A stretch of 64,000 nt of DNA from Alphaproteobacteria bacterium (GCA_020632755.1 JACKEY010000007.1:62001-126000), one strand, 5' to 3'; positions 42,333 through 50,894 are shown, counted from the first letter of the stretch. Notes: generated by a model not told the origin, from the letters alone. Numbers and translations are program-made.

Positions 42333-45080
42333 CTAGAAGTCGACCAGGCTCGCGTCGTCCCCAGCCAGGGTCTCGGGCAGCACCACGCGGGCGCCCGGGG
42401 GGCCGTAGAGCGCGACGTAGTCGGCGTAGTAGCCGGTCACCTTCTTGACGTAGTCGCGGCTCTCGTCGTACTCGATGTGCTCGACGAACACGTCGAGCTC
42501 GGGCACCTCGCCCCGGTCCCGCCAGGGCTTGTACCAGCGGCTCATGTTGTGCGGGCCGCCGTTGTAGCTGGCGATGGCCAGCGGGAAGACCCCGTCGAAG
42601 CGCCGGATCAGCAGGCTCATGTAGTAGGCGCCGTAGCGCAGGTTGGTCTCGGGGTCCTCGAGCTGGCTCGGGCTGTAGCGGCCCTCACCCAGCAAGGCGG
42701 CGACCTTGGCCCCGGTGCGGGGCATGACCTGCACCAGGCCGACGGCGCCGGCGTGGCTGACGACGGTGGCCTGGTAGCGGCTCTCCTGGCGCATGATCCC
42801 CATCATCAGGAAGGGATCGACGCCGTAGTTGCGGCCGTGGGCCCAGAGCTCGGGCGTGCGGACCATCGGGTAGGCCAGCCGCAGGGCGTCCAGGCGATCC
42901 TGTTCGTTCTCGGCGTACTTCGAGAGCCCGATGCACAGCCGGTAGGACAGGTGGGGCTCGCGGGCGAGGGTGGTGATCTCGCGCCAGTCGGTCATCTTGA
43001 TGGTGCGGATGCGCTGGCTCTGGGGGTCGGTGCGGCCCTTGGCGGCGTCCCAGCGCGCCCACGCCTGGTTGAGCAGCCGGCCGGCGTCGACGGACAGGCC
43101 GGCCCGGGTGAGGTCCCAGGCCGCGGGAAGCTCGGGCAGCACGTCGGCGTAGCGGTCCGAGAGGCCCTCGAAGGTGGTGGCGGCGGCGTCGGGGTCGAAC
43201 CAGGTGCAGGCGCCGAAGCCGTCGGGCAGGGGTTCCTGCGAGATGGGCAGCTGCATCGCGACGGTCTCGATGCCCGGCGGCGGGGCGGCCGGGGACGCGG
43301 GCACGACGGTGCCCGTCCAGCGCAGCTGGCTCCAGCCGGGGTTGGCGTCCGGGACGAGCAGGCCGCGGCGGAAGGTCGTCGCACCATCGGGATCCCGCCG
43401 GTCCACGGGCACCTCGACCAGCGGGAGGCTGACCGGCCACGAGGCGGTGGCGGGCTTCGGGTCGGTGCGGGCGGGCTCGCCCAGGGCGAGCTCTGGGGGG
43501 TGGTGCCCGCCCCAGCGTCCGTCGCGGACCAGCCAGCGGTCGGTGTCGGTGCGGGCGTCCGCGGCGGGCGCCGCCATCGGGCTGCCCGCGGCCTTCCAGT
43601 CGTGCTGGTTGACCAGCAGGCGGTACCAGCCCCGCTCGTCGAGCTCGGCGGCCTTGCGCCGGGCAGCGGCGGCTTCCGCGGGGCGGCCCAGGTCGTCCAG
43701 CGCCCGCGACAGCCACCACGCGCTCATCGCCGGGTCGGCGCTGTTGCCCTCGACCTGCTCGCCCAGCTCGGCGACGGCGGTCTCGAGCAGGGCGGTGCGC
43801 GCCTCGCCGGTCGCCTTGGCGGCGGCGCGCCACGCGCAGAAGGCGGCGCGGAACCGCGCGTCGCGGCCGCTCTTGCCTCCGCCCGCGCCCAGGTCCAGGA
43901 AGCGCTCGCGCGCGGCGGCGTAGTCGCCGGCGTGCATCAAGGCCCAGGCCACCGCCTCGCGCTCGCTGCGCTCTCCCCACTCCTGCTGCATCTGCTGGCC
44001 CCAGTCGGCCGCGCGCACGTACATGCCGCCGCGGGCCAGGGCCCGGAAGATGCGCCAGCCCAGCCGGGCCCCGGGGTGCGCTTCGTACTCGGGCAGCTTG
44101 GCGTCCACCCACACGTCGAACCGGCGGGTGCCCCAGGCGAAGGTCTCCTCGTTGTCGTCGACCCAGGCCTGCAGGCGCGCGTCCGCCGGGGCGCCGCTTC
44201 CGTCGACGGCCTCGGCCTGCGCCGAGATCTGCTCGAACAGCTCCCAGGCTTCGACCAGCTTCCCGCTCCGCCGCAGGCTGGTGGCCCGGCGGGCCTGGGA
44301 CCAGGGATCGTCGGGCAGCGCCGTGTCCAGCCCCTCGGCCGCCAGCTCGTCGAGCACCTGCTGGGCGCCGAGGGCGGTGCTCGGGAAGGTGTGCACCAGC
44401 ACGAGCTCCTGCAGCATCGGGATGCCGCTCGTGGGCTGGGAGCGCGCCACCGCGATGGCCTTGGCCAGGGCGATCTCCTCGCTGCGCGGTGTGTCCGGGT
44501 TGTGCTCGAGCCAGGTCTCGTAGGCGGCGACGGCGTTGCGGGGGTGGCCCATGGCGGCCCAGGCCTCGCCCATCAGGACCAGGCACTCGTCGGCGTGCAG
44601 CCCGTCGGGGAAGCGCTCGCGGTACTGCTCGCACTCGCGGATGGCCACGCTGTGGCGCCCGCGGTGGTGGTCGACGACGGCTTCGTACCAGGCCCCCCAG
44701 GGGGCGAGGGGGTCGTCGGTCTTGCGGACCTGGTAGAAGTGCGTGCTGGCCAGGTTCCAGCGCTCGCGCTCCATGTGGGCCAGACCGAGCAGCAGGTGGC
44801 CGGCGGTGCGCTCTCGGCCGTAGGGCGCGCGGCGGCTCTCGAGCCAGGGGCTCAGGATGGTGACGACGCCGGCCACGTCGCCCTGGTGCCAGCGGTCGCG
44901 GGCGATGGGCAGGGGGTGGTCGGGGTCGCCGGGAACGGTGCCTGGCGCCACGGTGGGCGCCGAGGGCAGCACGGTGCCGTCGGCCTGCGCCGGCCGCCCC
45001 GGCAGCCCCAGCAGGGTCAGGGCCGCCACGGCCTGCAGGATGGTGCCGACCCGGCGCGTCGGCTCAGGTCGAGAGCGCAT
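42333..45080 (-). CDS. Lytic transglycosylase, Slt70-like with TPR region
   Basis: The 915-residue protein has a signal peptide (about 8-33) and a long alpha-superhelix of TPR-like repeats (about 50-500). A C-terminal SLT goose-lysozyme-type domain (about 745-890) has the catalytic Glu in MRQESRYQ and the family blocks GAVGLVQVMPRT and YNGGPHNM. It cleaves peptidoglycan to anhydromuropeptides in the periplasm. It is longer than E. coli Slt70 (about 645) because of extra repeats. The start at 45080 lies inside the end of the rhodanese gene (17 bp overlap), so the two are coupled. Confidence 0.9.
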   Translation of the reverse strand: MRSRPEPTRRVGTILQAVAALTLLGLPGRPAQADGTVLPSAPTVAPGTVPGDPDHPLPIARDRWHQGDVAGVVTILSPWLESRRAPYGRERTAGHLLLGLAHMERERWNLASTHFYQVRKTDDPLAPWGAWYEAVVDHHRGRHSVAIRECEQYRERFPDGLHADECLVLMGEAWAAMGHPRNAVAAYETWLEHNPDTPRSEEIALAKAIAVARSQPTSGIPMLQELVLVHTFPSTALGAQQVLDELAAEGLDTALPDDPWSQARRATSLRRSGKLVEAWELFEQISAQAEAVDGSGAPADARLQAWVDDNEETFAWGTRRFDVWVDAKLPEYEAHPGARLGWRIFRALARGGMYVRAADWGQQMQQEWGERSEREAVAWALMHAGDYAAARERFLDLGAGGGKSGRDARFRAAFCAWRAAAKATGEARTALLETAVAELGEQVEGNSADPAMSAWWLSRALDDLGRPAEAAAARRKAAELDERGWYRLLVNQHDWKAAGSPMAAPAADARTDTDRWLVRDGRWGGHHPPELALGEPARTDPKPATASWPVSLPLVEVPVDRRDPDGATTFRRGLLVPDANPGWSQLRWTGTVVPASPAAPPPGIETVAMQLPISQEPLPDGFGACTWFDPDAAATTFEGLSDRYADVLPELPAAWDLTRAGLSVDAGRLLNQAWARWDAAKGRTDPQSQRIRTIKMTDWREITTLAREPHLSYRLCIGLSKYAENEQDRLDALRLAYPMVRTPELWAHGRNYGVDPFLMMGIMRQESRYQATVVSHAGAVGLVQVMPRTGAKVAALLGEGRYSPSQLEDPETNLRYGAYYMSLLIRRFDGVFPLAIASYNGGPHNMSRWYKPWRDRGEVPELDVFVEHIEYDESRDYVKKVTGYYADYVALYGPPGARVVLPETLAGDDASLVDF

Positions 45081-45723
45081 CGGCGTCCAGGGGGCCGACC
45101 TCTCCTTCGCCCTCGATCCACACGACGTAGCGACCGGCGTCCAGGATGCGCAGCACGTGGCCCTGGCGGCCATCCGCCAGCTTCACCGGCTCGCCGGGCT
45201 TGTGGGCGGCCCCGGCGGGGGCGCGCGGCAGCTCGGTCTGCTCGCCGTGCTCGATCCACTCGGCGTAGCCGCCCTTGAGTCGGCGGGCCCAGCCCCAGCC
45301 GGCGGCGCGCAGCTTCTCGGCGAGCTCGGCGCTGCCCAGCTGGCCCGTCTGGTCGTAGATCGTGACGCGGGTCGTCTGGTCGGGCAGCAGGTCCGTGTGG
45401 TCCAGGATGCTCTCGCCGGGGGCCAGGATGGCGCCGGGCAGCACACCGGCGACGACCTCGGCCGGGGGGCGGATGTCGACGAAGACCAGGGGCGAGCCGG
45501 ACAGGACCTGGGCGGCGACCCAGGTGCGACCGATGTCCTCCATGTGCTTGGGGCCCGGCGTGTCGCCGTCGCCGTCGACCAGCTTGGGGATGACGCTCTC
45601 GTCGATCTCGCCGACGGTGCCGACGGTCTTCGAGGCGGGATCGCGGTCCTCGACGTCGAACTCCATGTTCAGGGCCTTGACGGCGACCTTCTTCAGGGCG
45701 CGCTTGACGCGATCGCGGATCAT
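45064..45723 (-). CDS. Rhodanese-fold protein lacking the active-site cysteine
   Basis: The 219-residue protein has a basic amphipathic start (KRALKKVAVKAL), a single rhodanese domain (about 60-155), and a C-terminal beta domain (about 165-219) that may be PRC- or SH3-like. The catalytic Cys of rhodaneses (VYCRSG) is D124 in IYDQTGQLG, so it cannot hold persulphide, and it probably acts as a binding module. The start at 45723 fits a short basic N-terminus; a longer frame to 45789 adds a Pro/Arg tail. It is co-transcribed with the transglycosylase. Confidence 0.75.
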   Translation of the reverse strand: MIRDRVKRALKKVAVKALNMEFDVEDRDPASKTVGTVGEIDESVIPKLVDGDGDTPGPKHMEDIGRTWVAAQVLSGSPLVFVDIRPPAEVVAGVLPGAILAPGESILDHTDLLPDQTTRVTIYDQTGQLGSAELAEKLRAAGWGWARRLKGGYAEWIEHGEQTELPRAPAGAAHKPGEPVKLADGRQGHVLRILDAGRYVVWIEGEGEVGPLDADALST

Positions 45724-45824
45724 CGCGACTCCGGAGCGCTCGCGGGGCGAGCGGAGGGGGAGGGGAGGGCGTGCACGAGGGTAGCCCACGGCCGGAGACT
45801 CTGCCTCGCCGCGCCGGTGTCGCA

Positions 45825-45889
45825 GCCGGAGTCACCGCCGGAGTCACCGCCGGAGTCACTGCCGGAGTCACCGCCGGAGTCACTGCCGG
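45825..45889. repeat. 12-bp tandem repeats, five copies, upstream of the Rieske gene
   Basis: Five head-to-tail copies of GCCGGAGTCAC(C/T) run from 45825 to 45884 with a partial sixth. They lie in the 232-bp gap between the divergent rhodanese and Rieske genes and are not in a supported coding frame. Any role in regulation is unknown; slippage could vary the copy number. Confidence 0.85.
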
Positions 45890-45955
45890 CCTGCGGCGAC
45901 TGCGCTAAGGGGCGGCAGCGCTCCGCGTCCGCACCTGTGGAGCCTGGGAGTCCTG

Positions 45956-46474
45956 ATGGGCCTGCTGCGCACGATCGTCCTCGGCCGGGAAGACGGCTTC
46001 CGCGCCCGGCTGCGGCGGGCCGTGCTGGGGGGCGGCGGCAACGCCGCGAAGGGCGCGCCGACCCCGGCGCCGACCCCGACCAGCGACGCCGGCTGGGGCG
46101 GGGCCTCTCCCGCTGCCGCCGAGCCGGCGCTGGGCCTGCACCCCGAAGCCCCCAAGGACGTCACCCCGCCCGAAGGCTTCGAGGTGGTGCTCCACAAGGA
46201 CGCCCTCGCGGCCGGCAGCGTCGTCGAGATCATCATCGGCGGCACGGCGGTGGCGGTCGCCAACGTCGACGGCACCTTCTACGCCACGACGAACACCTGC
46301 CCGCACGCCGACGGCCCGCTCGGCGAAGGCAGCCTGGACGGCCGGATCCTGACCTGCCCGTACCATGGGTGGGCCTTCGACGTGGCCGACGGCGCCTGCA
46401 AGACCAACCCCGATGTGAAGATCGAGACCTACGACGTGCAGGTCGTCGACACTGCGGTCTGCGTCCGCATCTGA
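45956..46474 (+). CDS. Rieske 2Fe-2S protein
   Basis: The 172-residue protein has a basic, Gly-rich N-terminus and a Pro/Thr-rich linker (about 1-70), then a small Rieske domain (about 75-172) with the two ligand boxes CPHADG (about 116-121) and CPYHGW (about 139-144), so all four ligands C/H/C/H are present. This is the size of NirD-like or dioxygenase-type ferredoxins rather than the bc1 Rieske, and no TM is seen. It probably donates electrons to an unknown partner. It is followed by the FIST sensor gene 73 bp on. Confidence 0.87.
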   Translation: MGLLRTIVLGREDGFRARLRRAVLGGGGNAAKGAPTPAPTPTSDAGWGGASPAAAEPALGLHPEAPKDVTPPEGFEVVLHKDALAAGSVVEIIIGGTAVAVANVDGTFYATTNTCPHADGPLGEGSLDGRILTCPYHGWAFDVADGACKTNPDVKIETYDVQVVDTAVCVRI

Positions 46475-46547
46475 GCGGCTCCCTGCGCGTACAATGGCCA
46501 CCGGGACGCCACGGCGGCGTCCTGCGCGACCCGCGCCAGGAGGTCCC

Positions 46548-47726
46548 GTGCCCGCCGGGGTGAGCTTCGCCTGCGCAGAAGGGACGTCCGTCGATGCGGT
46601 CGTGGCCGCGCTGCACGCCGAGCTCGCGGGCGAAGCGCCGACGCTGGTGATGGTCTTCCACGCCCGCACGCTGGACCCCGCCGGCATGGCCCAGGCGGCG
46701 CGCGCTGCCTGGCCGGGCGCGCACACGGTCGGCTGCACGACGCACAACGAGTACTGGGGCGGGGCCTTCCACGACGACAGCGCCGTCGCCGTCGCCTTCG
46801 TCGGCGCTGCCCGGGCGGCGGTCGAGGTCGTGCCGGACATGGGCGCCTTCCGGCCCGACCACGGCGCCGCCCTGGTCGGGAGGCTGGCGTCGGGGCTGGA
46901 CCTGGCCCCTGCCGCCGTGCGCGCGGACCAGCACCTGCTCATCACCCTGACCGACGGCCTGTGCGGTGGCGACGAGCGCCTGCTGCACAGCCTGACCCGG
47001 GCGCTGCCCGGCGTGTCCCAGGTCGGCGGCAACGCCGGAGACGGCACCCGGTTCGAGCAGACCTTCATCTGGGTCGACGGGCGGGTGCAGTCCGGTGGGG
47101 GTGCGGTGGTGCTGCTCGAGCCGGGCGTGCCGTTCCGAGCGTTCGCGGCCCACCACTTCCGGCCGACGGGCGATCGCGTCGTGGTCACCGAGGCGGACCC
47201 CGCGCGACGCCGCATCATCGCCATCGACGGGTGGCCGGCGCTCGTGGCCTACGGCCGGCTGCTGGGCACGGACGTCCAGGTGGGGACGGCGCTCGGCGGC
47301 AACGACGTGCAGTTCGGCATGCCGAGCGGCGACGGCTGGTTCATGCGCAGCGTGATGGCGGCGGCCGAAGACGGGCTGGTCGTCGCCGGCGGCGTGGGGG
47401 AAGGCGAGATCCTGCACGTCATGGCGCCGGGCGACATGGTCGCGTCCACTCGCCACGCCCTCGATCGGGTGTTCGACGACCTGCCGGAGCAGGGCCGCAG
47501 GCTGCTCTTGTTCCACTGCGGCGGGCGGCACCTGGCCGCACTCGCCGAGGACCGAGAGGCCCAGCTCGGGCGGGCCATGGCGCCGGTGCCCGCCGTCGGC
47601 TTCTCCACCTACGGCGAGCACTTCGACGGCCAGCTGGTGAACCTGACCCTGTCCGGGTTGGCCTTCGCGCTGGCCGGTGCGGACGAGGAGGAGGGCTTCG
47701 CCCTGCTGGAGAGCGACGATGGCTGA
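46548..47726 (+). CDS. FIST-domain sensor protein
   Basis: The 392-residue cytosolic protein has FIST N (about 15-200) and FIST C (about 215-385) domains, recognised from TVGCTTHNEYWGGAF, a SQVGGNAGDG block, and the late LLLFHCGGRHL and GFSTYGEHFDG blocks. FIST proteins are predicted small-molecule sensors, often beside kinases. The start GTG 46548 is chosen over ATG 46494 because an AGGAGG Shine-Dalgarno precedes it by 5 bases. Its end overlaps the kinase start by 8 bp, so the two form a sensory pair. Confidence 0.82.
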   Translation: MPAGVSFACAEGTSVDAVVAALHAELAGEAPTLVMVFHARTLDPAGMAQAARAAWPGAHTVGCTTHNEYWGGAFHDDSAVAVAFVGAARAAVEVVPDMGAFRPDHGAALVGRLASGLDLAPAAVRADQHLLITLTDGLCGGDERLLHSLTRALPGVSQVGGNAGDGTRFEQTFIWVDGRVQSGGGAVVLLEPGVPFRAFAAHHFRPTGDRVVVTEADPARRRIIAIDGWPALVAYGRLLGTDVQVGTALGGNDVQFGMPSGDGWFMRSVMAAAEDGLVVAGGVGEGEILHVMAPGDMVASTRHALDRVFDDLPEQGRRLLLFHCGGRHLAALAEDREAQLGRAMAPVPAVGFSTYGEHFDGQLVNLTLSGLAFALAGADEEEGFALLESDDG

Positions 47727-49296
47727 CCGCGACGAGGGGCCGGGCGAGGGCGACGCCCGCATCGCCCAGCTCGAGGCGGAGCTCGAGGCGGCCCGTCGCA
47801 CCATCGAGGTGCTGATGGACCGGGTCGAGCGCGAGAGCCGCGCGGCGGGACCGGACCAGCGCGCCTGGCTGCGGACCATCGGCGAGCTGCAGAGCACGGC
47901 CGAGGCGCGGCGGCGGGCGCTGCGCGAGCGCGAGGCCTTCTACCGGGCGCTGTTCCACCACAGCCCCGACGCCATCCTGGGCGTCGACGCGCGGGGCACG
48001 GTCCGGACCTGCAACCGCACGGCCGAGATGACCTTCGGCCGCGAGCCGGCCGAGCTGGTCGGGCGGCCGGTGGGCGACCTGTTCGAGGCCGAGAGCGGGG
48101 CCGCCCTGACGGGGCTGCTGTGGAGTGGCTTCGCAGGGGTCGGTGACGCCGAGCTGCGCACCATCGGCGGGCGCCGGCTGGGCTTCTCGGTGGCCCGGCT
48201 GCCGGACGACGATCTGCTGGTCGTGCTGCGGGACATCACCCAGCGGCGGCGGCTGGAGGAAGCCCTCGAGCGCACCCGTCGCGAGGCCGGCTACGGCCGC
48301 CTGGCCGCCGCCCTGGCCGCGGAGCTCACCGCTCCCCTGGCCGTGCTGCTGGGCCGGCTGCAGCTGCTGCGGCACCGCCCTCCGACCACCCCCGCGCAGC
48401 TGCGGCCCGTGCTGGATGTGCTGCTCGAGCAGGGCCGCCAGATCGACGACGTCGTCACCAACCTGCGGGCCCTGGGACGCGCCGGGCCGCCCACCCCGGG
48501 GCGCGTCCTGCTGGCCGACATCGTGCACCGGGCCATCGGCATCGACGCAGCACGGCTGGCCCAGGTCCGCCTGGAGGTCGACGTGCCGGTCGAGCTGGCC
48601 CTGCGGTCGGACCCCGACCAGGCCGAGCTCGCCGTGCGCAACCTGATGCTGGCGGCGGTCTCCCAGATGGCGCCCGATCGCGCGCTGCGGGTGCGGGGCG
48701 AGCTGCGCGACGGCAAGCCGGTGCTCTGCCTGGAGGCCGAGGGTCTTCGCCTGTCCGACGAGGTCCGGGGCGCCCTTGCCGGCCAGCAGCCGATGGATCC
48801 GGGCGCTGGCCTGGGGCTGGGCATCGCCGCGATGCTGATCCAGGACAACGGCGGCCGCCTTCAGCCGTCGACGGGCCCCGACGATGTCTGCCTGCTGGAA
48901 GCGACGTGGCCGGCCGCCGACCGCCCCGGGGGCGGGGTGGGTCGCCACAGCGTGCTGGTGGTGGACGACGACCACCTGCTCTGCGACACGGTCAGCTGGA
49001 TGCTGTCTGGCCGCGGGCTGGTGGTCCACACCGCGTCGTCGGCCGAGGAGGCGCTGCGCCTGATGACCCAGCGCGGCTTCGACTGTGTGCTGGCCGACCT
49101 GATCCTGCCCGGGATGGACGGCGAGGCGCTGCTGGCCGAGGTCGTCCGCCGGTGGCCCGAGATGCAGGGCTGCGTCGTGCTGACGACGGGCACCAGCTAC
49201 GTGCCGGACGGCGAGCTGGACCTGCTGGCCAAGCCCTTCACCCGCGCCCAGCTCGACGAGATGGTGCAGGGGGCCATCGCGCGCAAGTCGCGCTGA
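47719..49296 (+). CDS. Hybrid PAS-kinase-receiver protein with a degenerate kinase
   Basis: The 525-residue protein has a coiled coil (about 10-75), a PAS domain (about 73-180), a HisKA-like helix pair, an HATPase-like domain, and a C-terminal receiver (about 410-525) with phospho-acceptor D460 (VLADLILPG) and K in AKPF. The normal phospho-acceptor His is A201 (LAAELTAPL, where AHELNNPL is usual), the N-box lacks its second Asn (RNLMLAA), and a clear DxGxG box is missing. The glycine-rich G2 (GLGLGIA) remains. So it probably cannot autophosphorylate and may act as a FIST-coupled phosphatase, ligand-gated scaffold or target of another kinase. Its start overlaps the FIST gene. Confidence 0.85.
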   Translation: MADRDEGPGEGDARIAQLEAELEAARRTIEVLMDRVERESRAAGPDQRAWLRTIGELQSTAEARRRALREREAFYRALFHHSPDAILGVDARGTVRTCNRTAEMTFGREPAELVGRPVGDLFEAESGAALTGLLWSGFAGVGDAELRTIGGRRLGFSVARLPDDDLLVVLRDITQRRRLEEALERTRREAGYGRLAAALAAELTAPLAVLLGRLQLLRHRPPTTPAQLRPVLDVLLEQGRQIDDVVTNLRALGRAGPPTPGRVLLADIVHRAIGIDAARLAQVRLEVDVPVELALRSDPDQAELAVRNLMLAAVSQMAPDRALRVRGELRDGKPVLCLEAEGLRLSDEVRGALAGQQPMDPGAGLGLGIAAMLIQDNGGRLQPSTGPDDVCLLEATWPAADRPGGGVGRHSVLVVDDDHLLCDTVSWMLSGRGLVVHTASSAEEALRLMTQRGFDCVLADLILPGMDGEALLAEVVRRWPEMQGCVVLTTGTSYVPDGELDLLAKPFTRAQLDEMVQGAIARKSR

Positions 49297-49305
49297 CCAC
49301 GCACC

Positions 49306-49337
49306 AAAGGCCGCGACCGCGGGGGCGGTCCGGCCTT
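49306..49337. terminator. Strong bidirectional terminator hairpin
   Basis: The inverted repeat is AAGGCCG + GACCGC against GCGGTC + CGGCCTT, with one bulged C and a GGGG loop, giving 13 pairs. It sits between the convergent kinase and rpmB genes. The AA/TT ends serve both strands, though T-tracts are short. Confidence 0.7.
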
Positions 49338-49377
49338 GATGCTGCGCCGGGGCGGCGCCGGGCGCCTGCGCGCCGTC

Positions 49378-49614
49378 TCAGAAGCGGGAGAGGTCCAGCC
49401 CGGCTTCGCGGGCGTAGGCTTCCAGTCCCTTCTTGCTGAGGGTGCGCAGGGCACGGGTGGAGAGCCGCAGCTTCACGAAGCGGTTCTCTTCGGCGTACCA
49501 GATGCGCTTGGTCTGCAGGTTGGGAAGCTGCCGCTTCTTGGTCTTGATGTTGGAGTGCGAGACCTTGTTGGCGACGTTGGGGCGCTTGCCGGAGAGCACG
49601 CAGCGACGGGCCAT
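49378..49614 (-). CDS. rpmB: 50S ribosomal protein L28
   Basis: The 78-residue protein, MARRCVLSGKRP at the start, matches bL28 over its full length. The key stretch is GKRPNVANKVSHSNIKTKK, with the later WYAEENRFVKLRLS and LSKKGLE blocks. The start at 49614 is used because this is the universal bL28 N-terminus; an extra 33 codons upstream are not in the family. It is followed by the shared terminator and probably driven by a promoter near 49704-49732. Confidence 0.95.
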   Translation of the reverse strand: MARRCVLSGKRPNVANKVSHSNIKTKKRQLPNLQTKRIWYAEENRFVKLRLSTRALRTLSKKGLEAYAREAGLDLSRF

Positions 49615-49703
49615 GATGAACCTCTTTGACCTTGGGGCCGGCGGAGCAGGGGGACGTGCCTCGATGCACGACGCCCGGAGGGACCGCCGGTGGCAACCCG
49701 CGG

Positions 49704-49732
49704 GGTGTACCACGCCGGGCCGGGCCCGGCAA
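49704..49732 (-). promoter_or_regulatory. Weak sigma-70-like promoter candidate for rpmB
   Basis: Read on the minus strand: TTGCCG, a 17-base spacer, then TACACC, about 90 bases before the rpmB ATG. The -35 is fair and the -10 poor. It overlaps a 7-bp GC hairpin at 49714-49730 that could end transcription of the small gene at 49740. Confidence 0.3.
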
Positions 49733-49739
49733 GGCGACG

Positions 49740-49919
49740 TCAGATCGTGAAGTCGACGATCACCGCGCCGCCGTCACGCTCGGCGTCGTCTTCCCGCTCG
49801 GGCCGCGGCTCGAGGGTCCGATCGTCGAGCTCGGGACGATGCATGGGCAGACGCGGGCGTTCCCGCTCCTGCTGCTCCCGCTCGCGACGGATCTTCTCGA
49901 TGATGAAGGCGTCGAGCAT
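49740..49919 (-). CDS. Small conserved-type protein, 59 residues
   Basis: The 59-residue protein starts MLDAFIIEKIRRERE and ends AVIVDFTI, with a highly charged middle (Arg/Glu/Pro). This head-and-tail pattern resembles short proteins found in Myxococcota genomes, of unknown role. No TM or signal. The start at 49919 is chosen for this N-terminus and because a good promoter lies about 55 bases upstream. It is too short for a domain assignment. Confidence 0.6.
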   Translation of the reverse strand: MLDAFIIEKIRREREQQERERPRLPMHRPELDDRTLEPRPEREDDAERDGGAVIVDFTI

Positions 49920-49975
49920 GGGGGCGCTCCGGGGGTGGATGGCCGCCCGACGGGGTGGAGTCGGGCCGCGCCAGG

Positions 49976-50003
49976 AATATAGCACCGGGAAGGTCCCCGA
50001 CAA
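49976..50003 (-). promoter_or_regulatory. Sigma-70-like promoter for the 59-residue gene
   Basis: Read on the minus strand: TTGTCG, a 16-base spacer, then TATATT. The -10 matches the consensus at 5 of 6 positions and is the only AT-rich hexamer in this GC-rich region. It is placed about 57 bases before the ATG at 49919. A small hairpin CCCTG-GATT-CAGGG follows on the plus strand at 50026-50039. Confidence 0.5.
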
Positions 50004-50081
50004 GCTGCCTGGCACACTCGCAAGACCCTGGATTCAGGGAGGTTGTTCCCTACACACAGGTCACGGAGCGTCAACTTCGGG

Positions 50082-50894
50082 TCAGGGATCGTCTGTTGAC
50101 GCGTCCAGAGCTGGCACGTCGGCGGGCTGGCCGGGGGTGGGAGAGAGCGCTGCGGAGGTCGCCAGGCGCTCCGCCTGGACCACCATGGCTTCGTACGCCG
50201 GGACCAGCAAGGGCGTTGCACGGCGGAGCGCATCGCGGTGCCCGTCGAGCACCTGCCGGTCCCCTCGGGCGATGGGCCCGGTCAGGGCCTGGGCGGGCCC
50301 CGCCGCCGCGGCGTTCTCGAGCGAGGCGCGGGCCAGCGGGAGCAGCAGGGCGGGCGCGTCGTTCGCCGGCACCCCCGCGGCGGCCAGCGCCTCGGCCGCC
50401 ATGCCCAGCAGGACCGTGGCGAAGTTGCCCGCGATGACGGCGGACGCGTGGTACAGCCGCCGGTCGCCGGGCACCTCGAAGGCGACCATGCCCAGGGCGG
50501 CGGCCAGGCCGCGGGCCGCCGCGAGGGCGTCCGGATCGCCAGCGACGGCCGCGGGCACGCCCTCGGTGCGGACCGGCGCGACGTCCGGGCCCGGGAAGGT
50601 CATCAGCGGGTGCAGGCTGCCGATCGACCGCCGCGGCCGCAGGGGCGCGAGGTCGCAGGTGCCGCTGGCGTGCAGCACGACGCCGCCGGCCGGCACGGCG
50701 GCAGCCGCTTCGGCGATCGAGCGGTCGGGCACCGTCAGCCAGGTGAGGGGAGCCGATGGCACGGCCTGGCCCCGCCCGACCAGCTCGACCCGGTGCCCGC
50801 GCTCGGCCAGGGCCAGCGCCATGCTGCGGCCGAGTCGGCCGGGGCCGACCAGGACGACGTGCAGCGGTGCAGGGACATGGGGGTCGGCGGGCAC
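50082..50894 (-). CDS. Rossmann-like plus DUF2520 protein
   Basis: The 270-residue cytosolic protein has an N-terminal NAD(P)-binding Rossmann domain with GPGRLGRSMA (about 17-26) and a C-terminal helical DUF2520 domain (about 130-255), with the typical HASAVIAGNFATVLL (about 147-161). This resembles ProC-like or ketopantoate-reductase-like proteins, whose substrates are unknown. Many organisms carry it near pantothenate genes, but none is here. It is divergent from the enoyl-CoA hydratase gene, with 127 bp between. Confidence 0.82.
   Translation of the reverse strand: MPADPHVPAPLHVVLVGPGRLGRSMALALAERGHRVELVGRGQAVPSAPLTWLTVPDRSIAEAAAAVPAGGVVLHASGTCDLAPLRPRRSIGSLHPLMTFPGPDVAPVRTEGVPAAVAGDPDALAAARGLAAALGMVAFEVPGDRRLYHASAVIAGNFATVLLGMAAEALAAAGVPANDAPALLLPLARASLENAAAAGPAQALTGPIARGDRQVLDGHRDALRRATPLLVPAYEAMVVQAERLATSAALSPTPGQPADVPALDASTDDP

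Noticed and set aside
45825..45889. CRISPR-like array
   Set aside because: The units are 12 bp and contiguous with no spacers, so this is a simple tandem repeat.
46494..46547. An earlier ATG start for the FIST gene
   Set aside because: No Shine-Dalgarno precedes it, the added residues are Arg/Pro/Gly-rich, and GTG 46548 has a good AGGAGG.
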